Part shown: positions 5,219 through 13,469 of the stretch, piece after piece
How positions within the stretch are numbered: position 1 is the stretch's first letter
Layout of the letters: each line of letters opens with the position of its first letter
From: Chrysiogenia bacterium
GTDB lineage: Bacteria; JAGRBM01
Direction of reading: 5' to 3'
Assembly: GCA_020434085.1 (NCBI GenBank)
Contig: JAGRBM010000215.1
Span: 1 to 17,242 of the forward strand
Length of the DNA: 17,242 nucleotides
The notes under the pieces: model-generated
Databases searched by the model: none
What the model was told of the DNA's origin: nothing
The model's input: the letters and a program-made list of their open reading frames with translations, nothing else
Position numbers and translations under genes: made by a program

Positions 5219-6823
5219 TCAGGGAATCGTGACCTTCTGGCGCACGCCCTTCCCACCGTCATTGATGTAGATCTCGGTCGCCTTGCCCAGGTCGCAGGCC
5301 TTGGGATAGCTCACGTTGAAGAAGCGATCGAGTTCGAAGAACTCGTAGACGCTCGCATAGGGAAGACGCTGGCCCGCCACGTTCTGGGGCGTTCCCAGCG
5401 CGTAGAGCTTGGTCTGCGTGGTGAAGTTCGGCTTCGAGGTCGGGATCTCGGTGAGCGGGTAATCGCACAGCTTGATCTTGAGGCTCGTGACCGGACGGAG
5501 CTGGTTCTCGAACACGCTGACCTGGAACTGCGCCTCGCCCAGCAGCTTGCGCTGGAGCACCAGCACCAGCGTGAAGCGCGAGAGAGCCTTGCGGTCGAAG
5601 TCATTGGCCACGCCCAGCAGCGTGCGGTGATATTTTACGAAATCCGCCATCAGCGAATTGAAATACTGGAGCGGCAGGGTGCGCGTATTGTCGATGGTCA
5701 GGTAGTTCTTCTTGCTCTCAAGCCACGCCAGGTAGCGGTGGTTCGAATAACGGACTTTGAGGAAGATCGTGCCCACATCGTTGACCGCGTCATAGCTGAC
5801 TGCGATTTCCGCGGGCTTCACCGTGTATTTGCGAATTCCCTCGGTGAGCGAGGACTTGGCCAGCGCCTGCTGGAAATAGTTCTGGAAGTCGGCATTGATG
5901 TCGGGGTAATTGAACGTGACCTTGAAGTCCTCGGCGCTGACGTCGATCTCGTCTTCATAGAAGCCCGTGATGTCACCAAGGGCCTTCATCATACTGGACG
6001 AGCGTTGGATGCGTGTTGCGTCCGCGGAGGTCGTCGAGGCGATCGCCCCACTCACGTAGCCATCGCGAATTTTCTGATACAGGTCCTTCGCATGGCTCAG
6101 CGCCGGATAGACGCGGTCCATTTCCGAACGGCTGAGCTTCTGGAACTCCGCTACATTCTTGATGTTGGATTTCTGGACGAAATACTCCGCCAGGGACTCC
6201 ACGCCTTCCATCTTCTGTTGCTTGCCCTTGTGAAGACCCAGCATCTGCCACTGGTAGGGATCGCGATATTTCTCGGCGAGCAGGTTCTCCATCGTCTTCC
6301 AAGTGGCTTCTTCGATTCCGGCCGCCGGTCGCGATTGTTCCTGACCGGGGTCCTGCACCTGCACGGCACTGGCATTGACCGAAAGCGGCTCATCGACAAT
6401 GACACCGCCCCCGGCGGCATTGACCACGCGAAGGCGCCCTTCAAAAGCGCCGGAGGTCACATCGCCCTCGAACATGAAGACTTCGTCGTAGCCGGCCATG
6501 GCCGCCTGATAGGCAACGTCGTCGATCTCCACGACCCCGCCGCGGCTTTCCACCTGGAACTCATCGAGAGTCCGCGGCTTGTAGAAGTCCTTGAGCGAGG
6601 TCTGGATGCCGTCGACGAACTTGCGCAGTTCTTCGTCGCTCATGGAAGAGCCCGAGGATTCGAGCTTGAACATGAACGCGAAGGCGCGCTGGCGCGCATA
6701 GATCACGCGGCTGAGCTGGCCGGGGTGCTTCTTGCCACCACAGGCGACAATGCCCACGGCGATCATCGCCACCAGAGCTACTAGAGAAAGAGACAAACCT
6801 GATTTCTGAAAAGCCGCTTTCAC
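5219..6823 (-). CDS. Lipoprotein of unknown function (534 aa)
   Basis: Unrecognised protein with a clear lipoprotein signal peptide: two Lys in the first seven residues, a hydrophobic core (10-26), then I-V-A-C28-G-G as the lipobox. The +2 residue is Gly, not Asp, so export to the outer membrane is likely by the usual rule. I chose GTG 6823 because GGAGGG lies 8 nt upstream and the signal peptide begins there; the open frame runs 29 codons further without such support. The mature part has many acidic and basic residues, frequent Tyr and Phe, and no repeats or motifs I can assign. It stands alone: a terminator lies 24 nt past its stop and a candidate promoter precedes it (6945-6973). A surface, adhesin-like or envelope structural role is possible, but nothing in the sequence proves it. 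Confidence 0.85.
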   Translation of the reverse strand: MKAAFQKSGLSLSLVALVAMIAVGIVACGGKKHPGQLSRVIYARQRAFAFMFKLESSGSSMSDEELRKFVDGIQTSLKDFYKPRTLDEFQVESRGGVVEIDDVAYQAAMAGYDEVFMFEGDVTSGAFEGRLRVVNAAGGGVIVDEPLSVNASAVQVQDPGQEQSRPAAGIEEATWKTMENLLAEKYRDPYQWQMLGLHKGKQQKMEGVESLAEYFVQKSNIKNVAEFQKLSRSEMDRVYPALSHAKDLYQKIRDGYVSGAIASTTSADATRIQRSSSMMKALGDITGFYEDEIDVSAEDFKVTFNYPDINADFQNYFQQALAKSSLTEGIRKYTVKPAEIAVSYDAVNDVGTIFLKVRYSNHRYLAWLESKKNYLTIDNTRTLPLQYFNSLMADFVKYHRTLLGVANDFDRKALSRFTLVLVLQRKLLGEAQFQVSVFENQLRPVTSLKIKLCDYPLTEIPTSKPNFTTQTKLYALGTPQNVAGQRLPYASVYEFFELDRFFNVSYPKACDLGKATEIYINDGGKGVRQKVTIP

Positions 6824-6864
6824 GGTTGATTCCCTCCGCACGCGAGGCAGGGCCGGCACATACA

Positions 6865-6881
6865 GAAGAACACAGTTCTTC
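6865..6881. promoter_or_regulatory. Perfect 7-3-7 palindrome in the lipoprotein leader
   Basis: GAAGAAC-ACA-GTTCTTC, a perfect inverted repeat about 42 nt upstream of the GTG start and downstream of the candidate promoter. In DNA it could bind a dimeric repressor; in RNA it would form a 7-bp hairpin. The GAAC-N3-GTTC core resembles the LexA box but the spacer is one base short of the Gram-positive consensus. Confidence 0.45.
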
Positions 6882-6944
6882 CAATGCGATCGGATGAACG
6901 GGGCCCTCACCCCACCGGGTTCGCTGCGTGGAACAGTTAGAAAA

Positions 6945-6973
6945 ACCCTATCACGTGGAATCTGAGGTGTAAA
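6945..6973 (-). promoter_or_regulatory. Candidate sigma-70-type promoter for the 534-aa lipoprotein
   Basis: On the minus strand TTTACA (five of six to the -35 consensus, 6968-6973) is followed by a 17-bp spacer and TAGGGT (6945-6950). TG one base before the -10 gives it an extended -10 context. The -10 itself is weak (three of six). Transcription would start near 6938, with a leader of about 115 nt. Confidence 0.45.
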
Positions 6974-7023
6974 TGCCTAATTTCTAAGGGGAATCGGAAG
7001 ATATGGAGAAGCCGGGTGGGCGT

Positions 7024-7719
7024 TTACTCCGCGGCTTCTCCATCAGGAGCGGCGGAGACCGGCAGGTTCACCACCCGGAAATCATCGAAGTGCACAACCA
7101 GACCGGGCGCATCCAGATACAGGCCCACGTAGCCCTCGGGTGCATGGGCCAGTTCCAACTGACCCAGCAGCGCACCGTTGGCAAAGTAGCGCAGCTCACG
7201 CCCGCGAATCTCCAGGGCCAGCTTGTTGGCCCGGCCGCGGCCTGTATAGACAAAGGGGTCGGGGCGCCAGCGTGTCAGGTTCTCCCACTGGCCTGTCCCA
7301 TTGTAGCTCGCCACCGAGAAGACACCGCCAGCCTTGACCGTGAACGTGTGAAAGCCCGCCTCGGGCAGCGGCTTGTAGCCGAACTTGAGGCCGAAGTCGG
7401 CGCTTTCGGGGCCGTCGACATACTGTGCCGACAGTTCGATCCGCACCCGCGGCGGAAGCGGCCCCACCAGCCACAGGTCGAGCTCGCAGGTCCTGTCTTC
7501 CGAGACGTTCTGGACGACCAGCCGCCCCTCGGCGTAGCTGCGCTCGCAGGCACTGCCCTTGCCCTGCCCCCATGGCTCGCCCTTGTCGAAGTTTTCGGAA
7601 AAGAACTCGGTTCCAAGCCCCGATACGACGCCCGTGCTCTCTTCGCGCACGACGGGCCTGGCGCACCCGGCGATCGCCAGCGCGAGCATCAAAAGCAGCA
7701 GTCTCGCTCTAGTGTGCAA
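7024..7719 (-). CDS. Lipoprotein with probable LamG/DUF1080-like beta-sandwich
   Basis: 231 residues from a TTG start with GGGGAG 7 nt upstream. The signal peptide has R4 and R6, a hydrophobic core, and lipobox I-A-G-C19. The body looks like a jelly-roll of the concanavalin A/LamG kind (as in DUF1080): F-S-E-N-F-D near the start, alternating beta strands, a K-L-A-L-E-I-R-G-R-E-L-R-Y-F-A-N-G segment, and G-Y-V-G-L-Y-L-D-A-P-G followed by H-F-D-D-F-R-V at the end. In DUF1080-type proteins this ending closes the carbohydrate-binding sandwich, but no catalytic residues can be assigned here. The TTG overlaps the end of the FG-GAP lipoprotein gene by 11 bp, so the two are probably co-translated and may form a surface complex. 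ATG at codon 11 would cut the signal peptide and is unlikely. Confidence 0.82.
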   Translation of the reverse strand: MHTRARLLLLMLALAIAGCARPVVREESTGVVSGLGTEFFSENFDKGEPWGQGKGSACERSYAEGRLVVQNVSEDRTCELDLWLVGPLPPRVRIELSAQYVDGPESADFGLKFGYKPLPEAGFHTFTVKAGGVFSVASYNGTGQWENLTRWRPDPFVYTGRGRANKLALEIRGRELRYFANGALLGQLELAHAPEGYVGLYLDAPGLVVHFDDFRVVNLPVSAAPDGEAAE

Positions 7720-10700
7720 CGCGAAGCTCCCCGCCGTTGACGATCATCACCACATCCGAGAGGCGGTCCCCGTTGTGATCGCCGCCGACCGCGAAGTTGT
7801 CGAGCGCTCCCACAAATGGGTCGGTCGCACCGGCAGACTCGGCAAAGAATCCGCCGTGGGTGAGCACATTCCAGCGCTGAATTGTCTCGGGCCAGGCGCG
7901 GAAATTCATCTCCAGCTCGGCCGTGTTGCGGGTGGGGAGCTCGCCCTCGTCATCGGTCTTGGCACGACCGAAGGCGATCTGCTCTTCCGGAATCGTGGAA
8001 GCCTGAACAGTCGCAGTCTCGTCATAGATCGCTTCCACATCTACGAAGACTTGCCCCAGCCGCGTCAGTCCGCCATCGACGCTGCGATCGACCCACCACG
8101 AAACACCCAGCGGTTCGCCGGCATCGGCCTCGGTGTCGCCTGCATAGCGGCTCCCCGGCACGCCAACCGGTTCCGAGGGACTGCCAATGGAATCGCCCGG
8201 ATCGGGGTAATTCGTACTCAGCGGCGAATCGAGCGGCGCAAAGAGATCGCCGTTGCGGTACTGCACCAGCAGGTTGGTCACCCCGTTCAGCGCCGTAATC
8301 CAGTCGCCCGAACCACCCTGCACCTGCAGCAGCAGGTCCTCGTAGGCATCGTTGTTGAAGAAACCCGCGTCGAAGTGGCGGCCGATCTTCGTGTTGGTGC
8401 CACCCGACAAGATGACATCCGGCCCCACCGACCACTGCGGGAAGTTGCGCGAGAGGTCATAGACGCACATTACACAGCGGTCCTCGTCCACATCGGGAAA
8501 ACCGCTCAAGTCGTCGTCCACGCGCTGGTCGAAATCCACGTTGCCGCGGGTGAGGAAGTTGTGGTTGCGCACGCCGGTAATCGAACCCGTTCGCTGGGCA
8601 TTGCTGGCGATCAGGCGGCCGAAGCCGCTGGCAACATATTCACTGCTGGTCGCATGGAAAATATAGATCCGCCCGCCGTCGCCATGGCCCGGTGCGGAGA
8701 CCACCACGTCGAAGACGTGATCGCCGTTGAGCTCGGCATCGATCTGAACGTCCCAGCCCAGCAGGTCGCCATCGGATTCACCCCAGATTTCCGCATCGGC
8801 GCGCTCGTTGGGCGCGCCAACCTGCGCGGCCACCAGGGCATCGGGCTCCAGCTCCGTCGCGCCGGTGAGTTCCTCGGTCGGGTCGCCCGCCAGATCCCAC
8901 ACGCCGTCGGCGCTGCCGCCGGGAAGGCGGTAGTCGCGCGACTCGAAGTATTCGTTACCCACGAAGAGGTAGACCGCGCCGACGCGATCTTCACCGTTGC
9001 ACGGGCTCATCTCGTCGCTCACTGCGCGCGGGCATGCACCGGGCGCGCCCACTGCCAGCGCGACCATGGACACGCCCAGCTCGTTGCGCACGTTTTCTTC
9101 GGTATCGTCGTCGCGAAGCCGCGCGCCGGAAATCGACCAGCCCGCCATCTCCCCGTTGCTGCGTCCGAGTACCAGCGACGAGGGACGATCAAGCCCCGTC
9201 GGACCGAAATCGTAGACCCCGTCGGAGAGGCTTCCCGCTCCGGCCGCGTCACGCTGTTTGATCTCTTTATCTCCGAACACGATGAACACCCCGCCGCGCC
9301 CTGTCAGGTTGGCAGCGCCTGAAGCGTAACGAAGCGGCGTGGCCGCCGAGAGCGTCGGCGCGCCGATGGCAATGTCGGGGATCTTGTCCACGTTCAGATC
9401 GCCGCCCGCGTTGACCACATCCCCGAAGTTGGAATCGGCTTCCGGCCCGAGGAAGGTCACGCCCGGGTAGCGCTCGCCGGCATCCGTGTCAGGCACCACG
9501 CGCGGCGCGGTGGGATCGAGAAGCGTAATCACGCTGCCGGCGGTGGCGGGGTCATATTTCCCCAGCACGTTGCCGATTTCGATGGGGTTGCCCGGAGCGC
9601 CAGCCTCCACGCCGCTGCGCGTGGGCGTGGGCAGGTGCGAACCGCTGGCCTTGCTGCGGTAGAGCGCGAAGGCATCACCCGAGCGCTGCGCGAATGTATC
9701 CAGGTCAGGCAACGCCGTGTTGAGCAGCACCTCGATCTGCCCCAGCACGCCGGGCGCGGTATAGCGCGCATAGCGAACCAGCGCGGCGGCCGTGGGCGCG
9801 CCCGTGGTCGAGTCGAGCAGCACGAGCAGGATGCGGTCCTCGGAGCTGTTGATCTCGCCGAGCGAGAGATCGCCGTCGGTGCTCACCTTGAGGTCGGAGG
9901 TAATCGTGACGTTGTCGCCGGTGCACGGGACCGTATCGCCTGCCGGGCAGACAATCGGCGCACCGCGCCGATAGGCGCGGATCGGATCTTCTTCAAAAAT
10001 CTCCCACGACTGAAGCTCAAAGGCGGCCGAATCATAGGGCACGCCCTTGGTCATATCGGCGGGGAAATTGTCGAAGGGCAACACGTCATCGACCAGCACG
10101 CCGCGCGAATCGGCCTGCGTCACACGGCCGAGAAAACTCTTCACCAGGGCGGCATTGTAGAGATAGAAGTAGGAATTGCCGTCGAGCTCGGGGGTCATTC
10201 CCTGCCGCGTGCCAACCAGGTCTTCGTCGAAGTCCAGCACGAAGACAGCCCCGCGCGCCTCGGTCGTGCCAAAGGGCATGAACTCCGGCGCGCCGACGAT
10301 GATCTCATCGCGCTCATCGTCGTCGATGTCCGCGACGGCAAGACTGCTCGCCGTGCGATCCATGCCCATGGCCAGGCTAGAGCGACCGCCGAACTTGCCG
10401 CCCAGTGCGGCGGCATCCACCACGATGTCGGGCGCGCAAAGCCGCTTGCGCTGCGCCTCCATGGAAGGGCACACGCCCACCGTTCCGAGGGAAGCGTCGG
10501 GATCGGTATCCAGATCGCTGGCATCCACGGCAAAGTAGGGATAGGCGTCGCGGCCCAGGTAGACATAGAGCTTGTCCGTGCCGTCGCTCGCCACCACGTC
10601 GGCCAGCCCGTCGCCGTTGATGTCGCCATCCAGGGAAACCGCGCCGTCGGCCGAGAGATCGTCTCTGAGCTCGTGCTGGATCGGATTGATGGTGAGCAGG

Positions 10701-11113
10701 TCGCTCGGCGCGCCCGCTCCGATCGTGGCCAGCGGGGAGGCATTGCTCACTTCGTCCCGGATCTGCAGAAAGTGATGGTAGTAGCCCATCGAGTCGATGC
10801 GCGGGGCAACAAAGAACTCGGGCTCGCCCGCCGCACGTGGCGAGGGCTCTCCGAGCACCTGATGGAGCACCGGCAGCGTGCTGAAGACGCCCAGGGGGCG
10901 CGCATCGAAGGCCAGGTCCCGGTCGCTGTAGCGCAGGTCCGAGACGAAGGCCCAGAAGGCGTTGCCGTCATCGCCGGTGGCGGTCCACTCATACCGCCGG
11001 GCGCTGGTATCAAGCGTGAGGCTGGTCTGGCCGGGCGCGCCTTCGTCACCGGGTGAACATGCCGGCGCCAGCAGCGCCAGCGCGAGGAGCAGGATGTTTG
11101 TCAGCCGCTTCAA
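7709..11113 (-). CDS. FG-GAP/VCBS repeat lipoprotein (predicted seven-bladed propeller)
   Basis: 1134 residues from a TTG at 11113, chosen because GGAAGGGG lies 8 nt upstream and the lipoprotein signal fits exactly: K2 R3, a Leu/Ala core, and lipobox A-P-A-C19. The TTG overlaps the stop of the upstream deacetylase gene as TTGA. Seven calcium-loop motifs of the integrin-alpha FG-GAP type occur: D-I-N-G-D-G-L-A-D-V-V (about 160), D-I-D-D-D-E-R-D-E-I-I-V-G-A-P (260), D-L-N-V-D-K-I-P-D-I-A-I-G-A-P (567), a diverged A-V-G-A-P blade (near 690), E-L-N-G-D-H-V-F-D-V-V (795), F-N-N-D-A-Y-E-D-L-L (920) and D-H-N-G-D-R-L-S-D-V-V (1115). An insert of about 300 residues separates the second and third. Such propellers bind proteins or glycans on the outside of the cell. 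Paired cysteines fit an oxidising location. Confidence 0.9.
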   Translation of the reverse strand: MKRLTNILLLALALLAPACSPGDEGAPGQTSLTLDTSARRYEWTATGDDGNAFWAFVSDLRYSDRDLAFDARPLGVFSTLPVLHQVLGEPSPRAAGEPEFFVAPRIDSMGYYHHFLQIRDEVSNASPLATIGAGAPSDLLTINPIQHELRDDLSADGAVSLDGDINGDGLADVVASDGTDKLYVYLGRDAYPYFAVDASDLDTDPDASLGTVGVCPSMEAQRKRLCAPDIVVDAAALGGKFGGRSSLAMGMDRTASSLAVADIDDDERDEIIVGAPEFMPFGTTEARGAVFVLDFDEDLVGTRQGMTPELDGNSYFYLYNAALVKSFLGRVTQADSRGVLVDDVLPFDNFPADMTKGVPYDSAAFELQSWEIFEEDPIRAYRRGAPIVCPAGDTVPCTGDNVTITSDLKVSTDGDLSLGEINSSEDRILLVLLDSTTGAPTAAALVRYARYTAPGVLGQIEVLLNTALPDLDTFAQRSGDAFALYRSKASGSHLPTPTRSGVEAGAPGNPIEIGNVLGKYDPATAGSVITLLDPTAPRVVPDTDAGERYPGVTFLGPEADSNFGDVVNAGGDLNVDKIPDIAIGAPTLSAATPLRYASGAANLTGRGGVFIVFGDKEIKQRDAAGAGSLSDGVYDFGPTGLDRPSSLVLGRSNGEMAGWSISGARLRDDDTEENVRNELGVSMVALAVGAPGACPRAVSDEMSPCNGEDRVGAVYLFVGNEYFESRDYRLPGGSADGVWDLAGDPTEELTGATELEPDALVAAQVGAPNERADAEIWGESDGDLLGWDVQIDAELNGDHVFDVVVSAPGHGDGGRIYIFHATSSEYVASGFGRLIASNAQRTGSITGVRNHNFLTRGNVDFDQRVDDDLSGFPDVDEDRCVMCVYDLSRNFPQWSVGPDVILSGGTNTKIGRHFDAGFFNNDAYEDLLLQVQGGSGDWITALNGVTNLLVQYRNGDLFAPLDSPLSTNYPDPGDSIGSPSEPVGVPGSRYAGDTEADAGEPLGVSWWVDRSVDGGLTRLGQVFVDVEAIYDETATVQASTIPEEQIAFGRAKTDDEGELPTRNTAELEMNFRAWPETIQRWNVLTHGGFFAESAGATDPFVGALDNFAVGGDHNGDRLSDVVMIVNGGELRVAH

Positions 11114-12147
11114 GTGCGCAGCCCCTTCCACCATTTTGAGAAATGTTGCGAGAGTTCCCGCGCGTACACCGAAATCTGCTTGCTCGGCGCCTCTTCCTTC
11201 CAGACCGGCGCGGCGCCAACCATCTGGCCGATGGAGAGCGAGACCGCCTCGGCAAGGCCGTCCAGATCGTACCCGCCTTCGAGGGCAAAAACGATCCGTC
11301 CGCCGCAACACTCTTCGGCGAGATCGAGAAACAGCCGGGTGAGACCGGCAAAGCCGGCGCTCGTTACCTTCATGCCGCCCAGCGGATCCTGCGCGTGCGA
11401 GTCGAAGCCCGCGGAGACCAGGATCACGTCGGGCGCGAACTCGCGCACGATGGGCGCAACGATGGTGCGATAGAGGTAGAGATACTCGGCATCGCCCTGC
11501 CCCGGCGGCAGCGGGATGTTCACGGTGTAGCCCTCGCCCTCACCCGTGCCGACTTCAGAGAAGTGCCCGCTGCCCGGGTAGTAGGGATACTGGTGCGAGG
11601 AGACGTAGAGCACATCGCTCCGCCCGATGAAGCTGGCCTGGGTGCCGTTTCCGTGATGGAGATCCGGGTCGATGATGGCCACGCGCTTTGCACCGTAGTT
11701 CTTGAGCAGATCTTCGGCGGCGATGGCCACGTTGTTGAACAGGCAAAAGCCCATGGAGCGCCCGGGCTCGGCATGGTGGCCGGGCGGGCGCACCAGCGCA
11801 AAGCCCGAACCGCCCTCTTTCATGGCGTGGCGTGCCAGATCGACCACGCCGCCCGTCGAGAGCAGTGCCACGTGGTAGCTCTGGGCATTGGCGGCCGTGT
11901 CGGCATCAATCCGACCGCCGCCCGCTTCGCTCAGCGTGCGCACGCGCTCGACGAGCTGGAGGCTGTGGTTGAGTTCAATGAGCTGGGGATCCGCTTCGGT
12001 GGGCACCACGAGTTCGACCTTCTTGAGCAGGCCATCGGCATTGAGACGCTCGGAAATCGCGCGCAGCCGGTCGGGCTGCTCAGGATGGCCGGCTCCCATG
12101 TCGTGGAGCAGGTAGTCGTCGTGGGTCACGATGCGGGGGGTCGTCAT
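11110..12147 (-). CDS. Class II histone deacetylase-like / acetylpolyamine amidohydrolase-type deacetylase
   Basis: 345 residues from ATG 12147; the frame is open 20 codons further but the family begins near here. It is a zinc-dependent arginase-fold amidohydrolase acting on acetyl-lysine or acetylated small amines in the cytosol. Signatures: G-H-P-E-Q-P-D-R-L-R-A-I (20-31), R-P-P-G-H124-H125-A-E (charge relay), zinc ligands D162 and H164 in D-P-D-L-H-H-G-N-G-T-Q, D249 in S-A-G-F-D-S-H, and Y293 in L-E-G-G-Y. All expected ligands and the transition-state tyrosine are present, so it should be active. The usual Asp-Trp-Asp-Val is Asp-Pro-Asp-Leu here. AcuC, polyamine deacetylase and class II HDAC all share this pattern, so the substrate is not fixed. 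It heads a run of three overlapping genes with two lipoproteins behind it. Confidence 0.9.
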   Translation of the reverse strand: MTTPRIVTHDDYLLHDMGAGHPEQPDRLRAISERLNADGLLKKVELVVPTEADPQLIELNHSLQLVERVRTLSEAGGGRIDADTAANAQSYHVALLSTGGVVDLARHAMKEGGSGFALVRPPGHHAEPGRSMGFCLFNNVAIAAEDLLKNYGAKRVAIIDPDLHHGNGTQASFIGRSDVLYVSSHQYPYYPGSGHFSEVGTGEGEGYTVNIPLPPGQGDAEYLYLYRTIVAPIVREFAPDVILVSAGFDSHAQDPLGGMKVTSAGFAGLTRLFLDLAEECCGGRIVFALEGGYDLDGLAEAVSLSIGQMVGAAPVWKEEAPSKQISVYARELSQHFSKWWKGLRT

Positions 12148-12221
12148 GCAAGTCCCAATGGGCCCAGCGGGAAAAGGCCGCTGGAATTTCGCGGGGTTGG
12201 CAACCACTGCGCGAGTGTCCG

Positions 12222-12239
12222 GCTACCCTTTAGCTACCC
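12222..12239. promoter_or_regulatory. Direct repeat of GCTACCC, 11-bp spacing, in a divergent control region
   Basis: GCTACCC occurs at 12222-12228 and 12233-12239, one helical turn apart, inside the 240-bp gap between the deacetylase operon (minus) and tatB (plus). A regulator bound to one face of the DNA is possible. I could not identify convincing -35 and -10 boxes for either direction in this gap, so the promoters are not called. Confidence 0.3.
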
Positions 12240-12387
12240 GGGGGGCCAACTTCAAGCATTTCGGGCGCTGGCGCCCCTCTGCCCCGTTTTTACGTGGCTT
12301 GCGACCTGCCCCGGCGGGCACCCGTGTGCTAAAGCAGGGGGCGCGGCGGCCCGGCAAAGGCAAGAACGGGCCCCCGCCGGAGAAACC

Positions 12388-12732
12388 ATGCTCAGTCTGG
12401 GCGGCGGAGAACTCATTCTGATCGGCGTGCTGGCCATCGTGCTCATCGGGCCCGAGAAGCTGCCCGATGCCGCGCGCTGGCTGGGAAAGACCTGGGGCGG
12501 GATGCGCCGCGCACTCGATGACGTGACCGGTGAATTCCGGCGCGAGCTTCACCAGGTGGACGAGGAAGTCCGCCAGGTCAGCCGGGCTGCCCTCGACCAG
12601 AATAAAGCGCAGCCGAAAACCCCCGAAGAACCCGCGGACCCCGGCGAGGTCACGGCCGATGCCGACCTGGCCGATTTTATCGGCGAGGTGACCGGCACCA
12701 GCGAGGAGAGCGAGGACCCGGCGTCGAAATGA
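12388..12732 (+). CDS. tatB: Sec-independent translocase subunit TatB
   Basis: 114 residues from ATG 12388, with CGGAGA about 6 nt upstream; the open frame runs much further back but lacks any family match. One short N-terminal membrane helix contains E8 (G-G-E8-L-I-L-I), followed by G21-P22-E-K-L-P hinge and an amphipathic helix (A-A-R-W-L-G-K-T-W-G-G-M-R-R-A). The polar E8 in the first helix and the G-P-E-K-L-P hinge fit TatB more than TatA. The tail is acidic and low-complexity. TatB and TatC together form the receptor for folded proteins bearing twin-arginine signals, in the inner membrane. The stop overlaps the tatC start as ATGA (12729-12732), so the two are translationally coupled. A tatA gene is not in the window and may lie elsewhere, or this protein may serve both roles. 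Confidence 0.92.
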   Translation: MLSLGGGELILIGVLAIVLIGPEKLPDAARWLGKTWGGMRRALDDVTGEFRRELHQVDEEVRQVSRAALDQNKAQPKTPEEPADPGEVTADADLADFIGEVTGTSEESEDPASK

Positions 12733-13463
12733 GCGCTCCCGATTTCTCCGAGATGACGCTCACCGAGCATCTGGCCGAGCTGCGCACGCGGCTCATCCGC
12801 GCCATGATGGGAATCGCAGTCGGCTTTGCGATCTGTTACGGCGAGTCCCAGCGGGTACTCGACTTCGTGCTCGCCCCGCTCGAGCGCGTGCTCCCCGAAG
12901 ACTCCACCATCCAGTTCACCAGCCTGCCCGAGCCCTTCTTCGTGCACCTGAAGGTCTCGGCACTGGCCGGCTTCTTTCTGGCCAGCCCGTGGGTCTTCTA
13001 CCAGCTCTGGAAGTTCGTCGCGCCGGGGCTCTACGCGCAGGAAAAGCGCATGGCGCTTCCCTTCGTCTTTCTCTCGACGCTCTTCTTTACCTGCGGGTCG
13101 GTGTTCTGTTTCTACTACGTGTTCCCCGTGACTTTTGAATACTTCATGACCTTTGGAACGGCGGACATCCGCCCGATTCCAAAGCTCGGCGAGTATTTCT
13201 CCCTGGTCACGAAGTTGCTGCTGGGATTCGGCATCGTCTTCGAGCTGCCGGTGGTCTGCTTCTTCCTGGGGCGCATGGGAATCCTGCACTGGCGCCCCAT
13301 GGTCTCGGCCTGGCGCTACATCACAGTGATGATCTTCATCGTCGCTGCAGTTCTCACGCCTCCCGACCCGGTCAGCCAGGTCATGCTGGCCGCGCCGCTC
13401 ATGATTCTCTACGGGATCAGCGTGGTGGTCGTTGCCGTTACCGGCGCGAAGGACACAGTCTAG
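12729..13463 (+). CDS. tatC: Sec-independent translocase subunit TatC
   Basis: 244 residues with about six membrane helices, the usual size. TatC recognises twin-arginine signal peptides and forms the core of the Tat translocase in the inner membrane. Family marks are present: a cytosolic N-terminus with L-T-E-H-L-A-E-L-R-T-R (about 11-21), the periplasmic loop after helix 1 containing S-L-P-E-P-F, P-G-L-Y-A-Q-E-K-R after helix 2, F-Y-Y-V-F-P in helix 3, and F-E-L-P-V-V in helix 4. The first E in E-H-L and the F-E-L-P glutamate are positions known to matter for signal-peptide binding. It overlaps tatB by ATGA. Its stop lies only 6 bp from the stop of the convergent M19 gene, with no visible terminator between them. 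Confidence 0.97.
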   Translation: MSAPDFSEMTLTEHLAELRTRLIRAMMGIAVGFAICYGESQRVLDFVLAPLERVLPEDSTIQFTSLPEPFFVHLKVSALAGFFLASPWVFYQLWKFVAPGLYAQEKRMALPFVFLSTLFFTCGSVFCFYYVFPVTFEYFMTFGTADIRPIPKLGEYFSLVTKLLLGFGIVFELPVVCFFLGRMGILHWRPMVSAWRYITVMIFIVAAVLTPPDPVSQVMLAAPLMILYGISVVVVAVTGAKDTV

Positions 13464-13469
13464 CGGAAG

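Noticed and set aside
5198-6784. 528-codon plus-strand open frame opposite the 534-aa lipoprotein
   Set aside because: It begins inside the terminator region and has no ribosome site; the minus strand has a start, lipobox and promoter.
6865-6881. LexA (SOS) box
   Set aside because: The GAAC and GTTC halves are separated by three bases rather than four and the flanks do not fit, so only an unspecified palindrome is claimed.
7559-11056. Open frames of 587 and 473 codons opposite the FG-GAP lipoprotein gene
   Set aside because: GC-driven antisense frames; no signal peptide, ribosome site or recognisable domain.
11114-11311. Upstream extension of the FG-GAP lipoprotein
   Set aside because: It would place the lipoprotein signal peptide internally and overlap the deacetylase gene by 200 bp; TTG 11113 has a strong ribosome site.
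12148-12207. Upstream extension of the deacetylase by 20 codons
   Set aside because: No ribosome site and no family match before the ATG at 12147.
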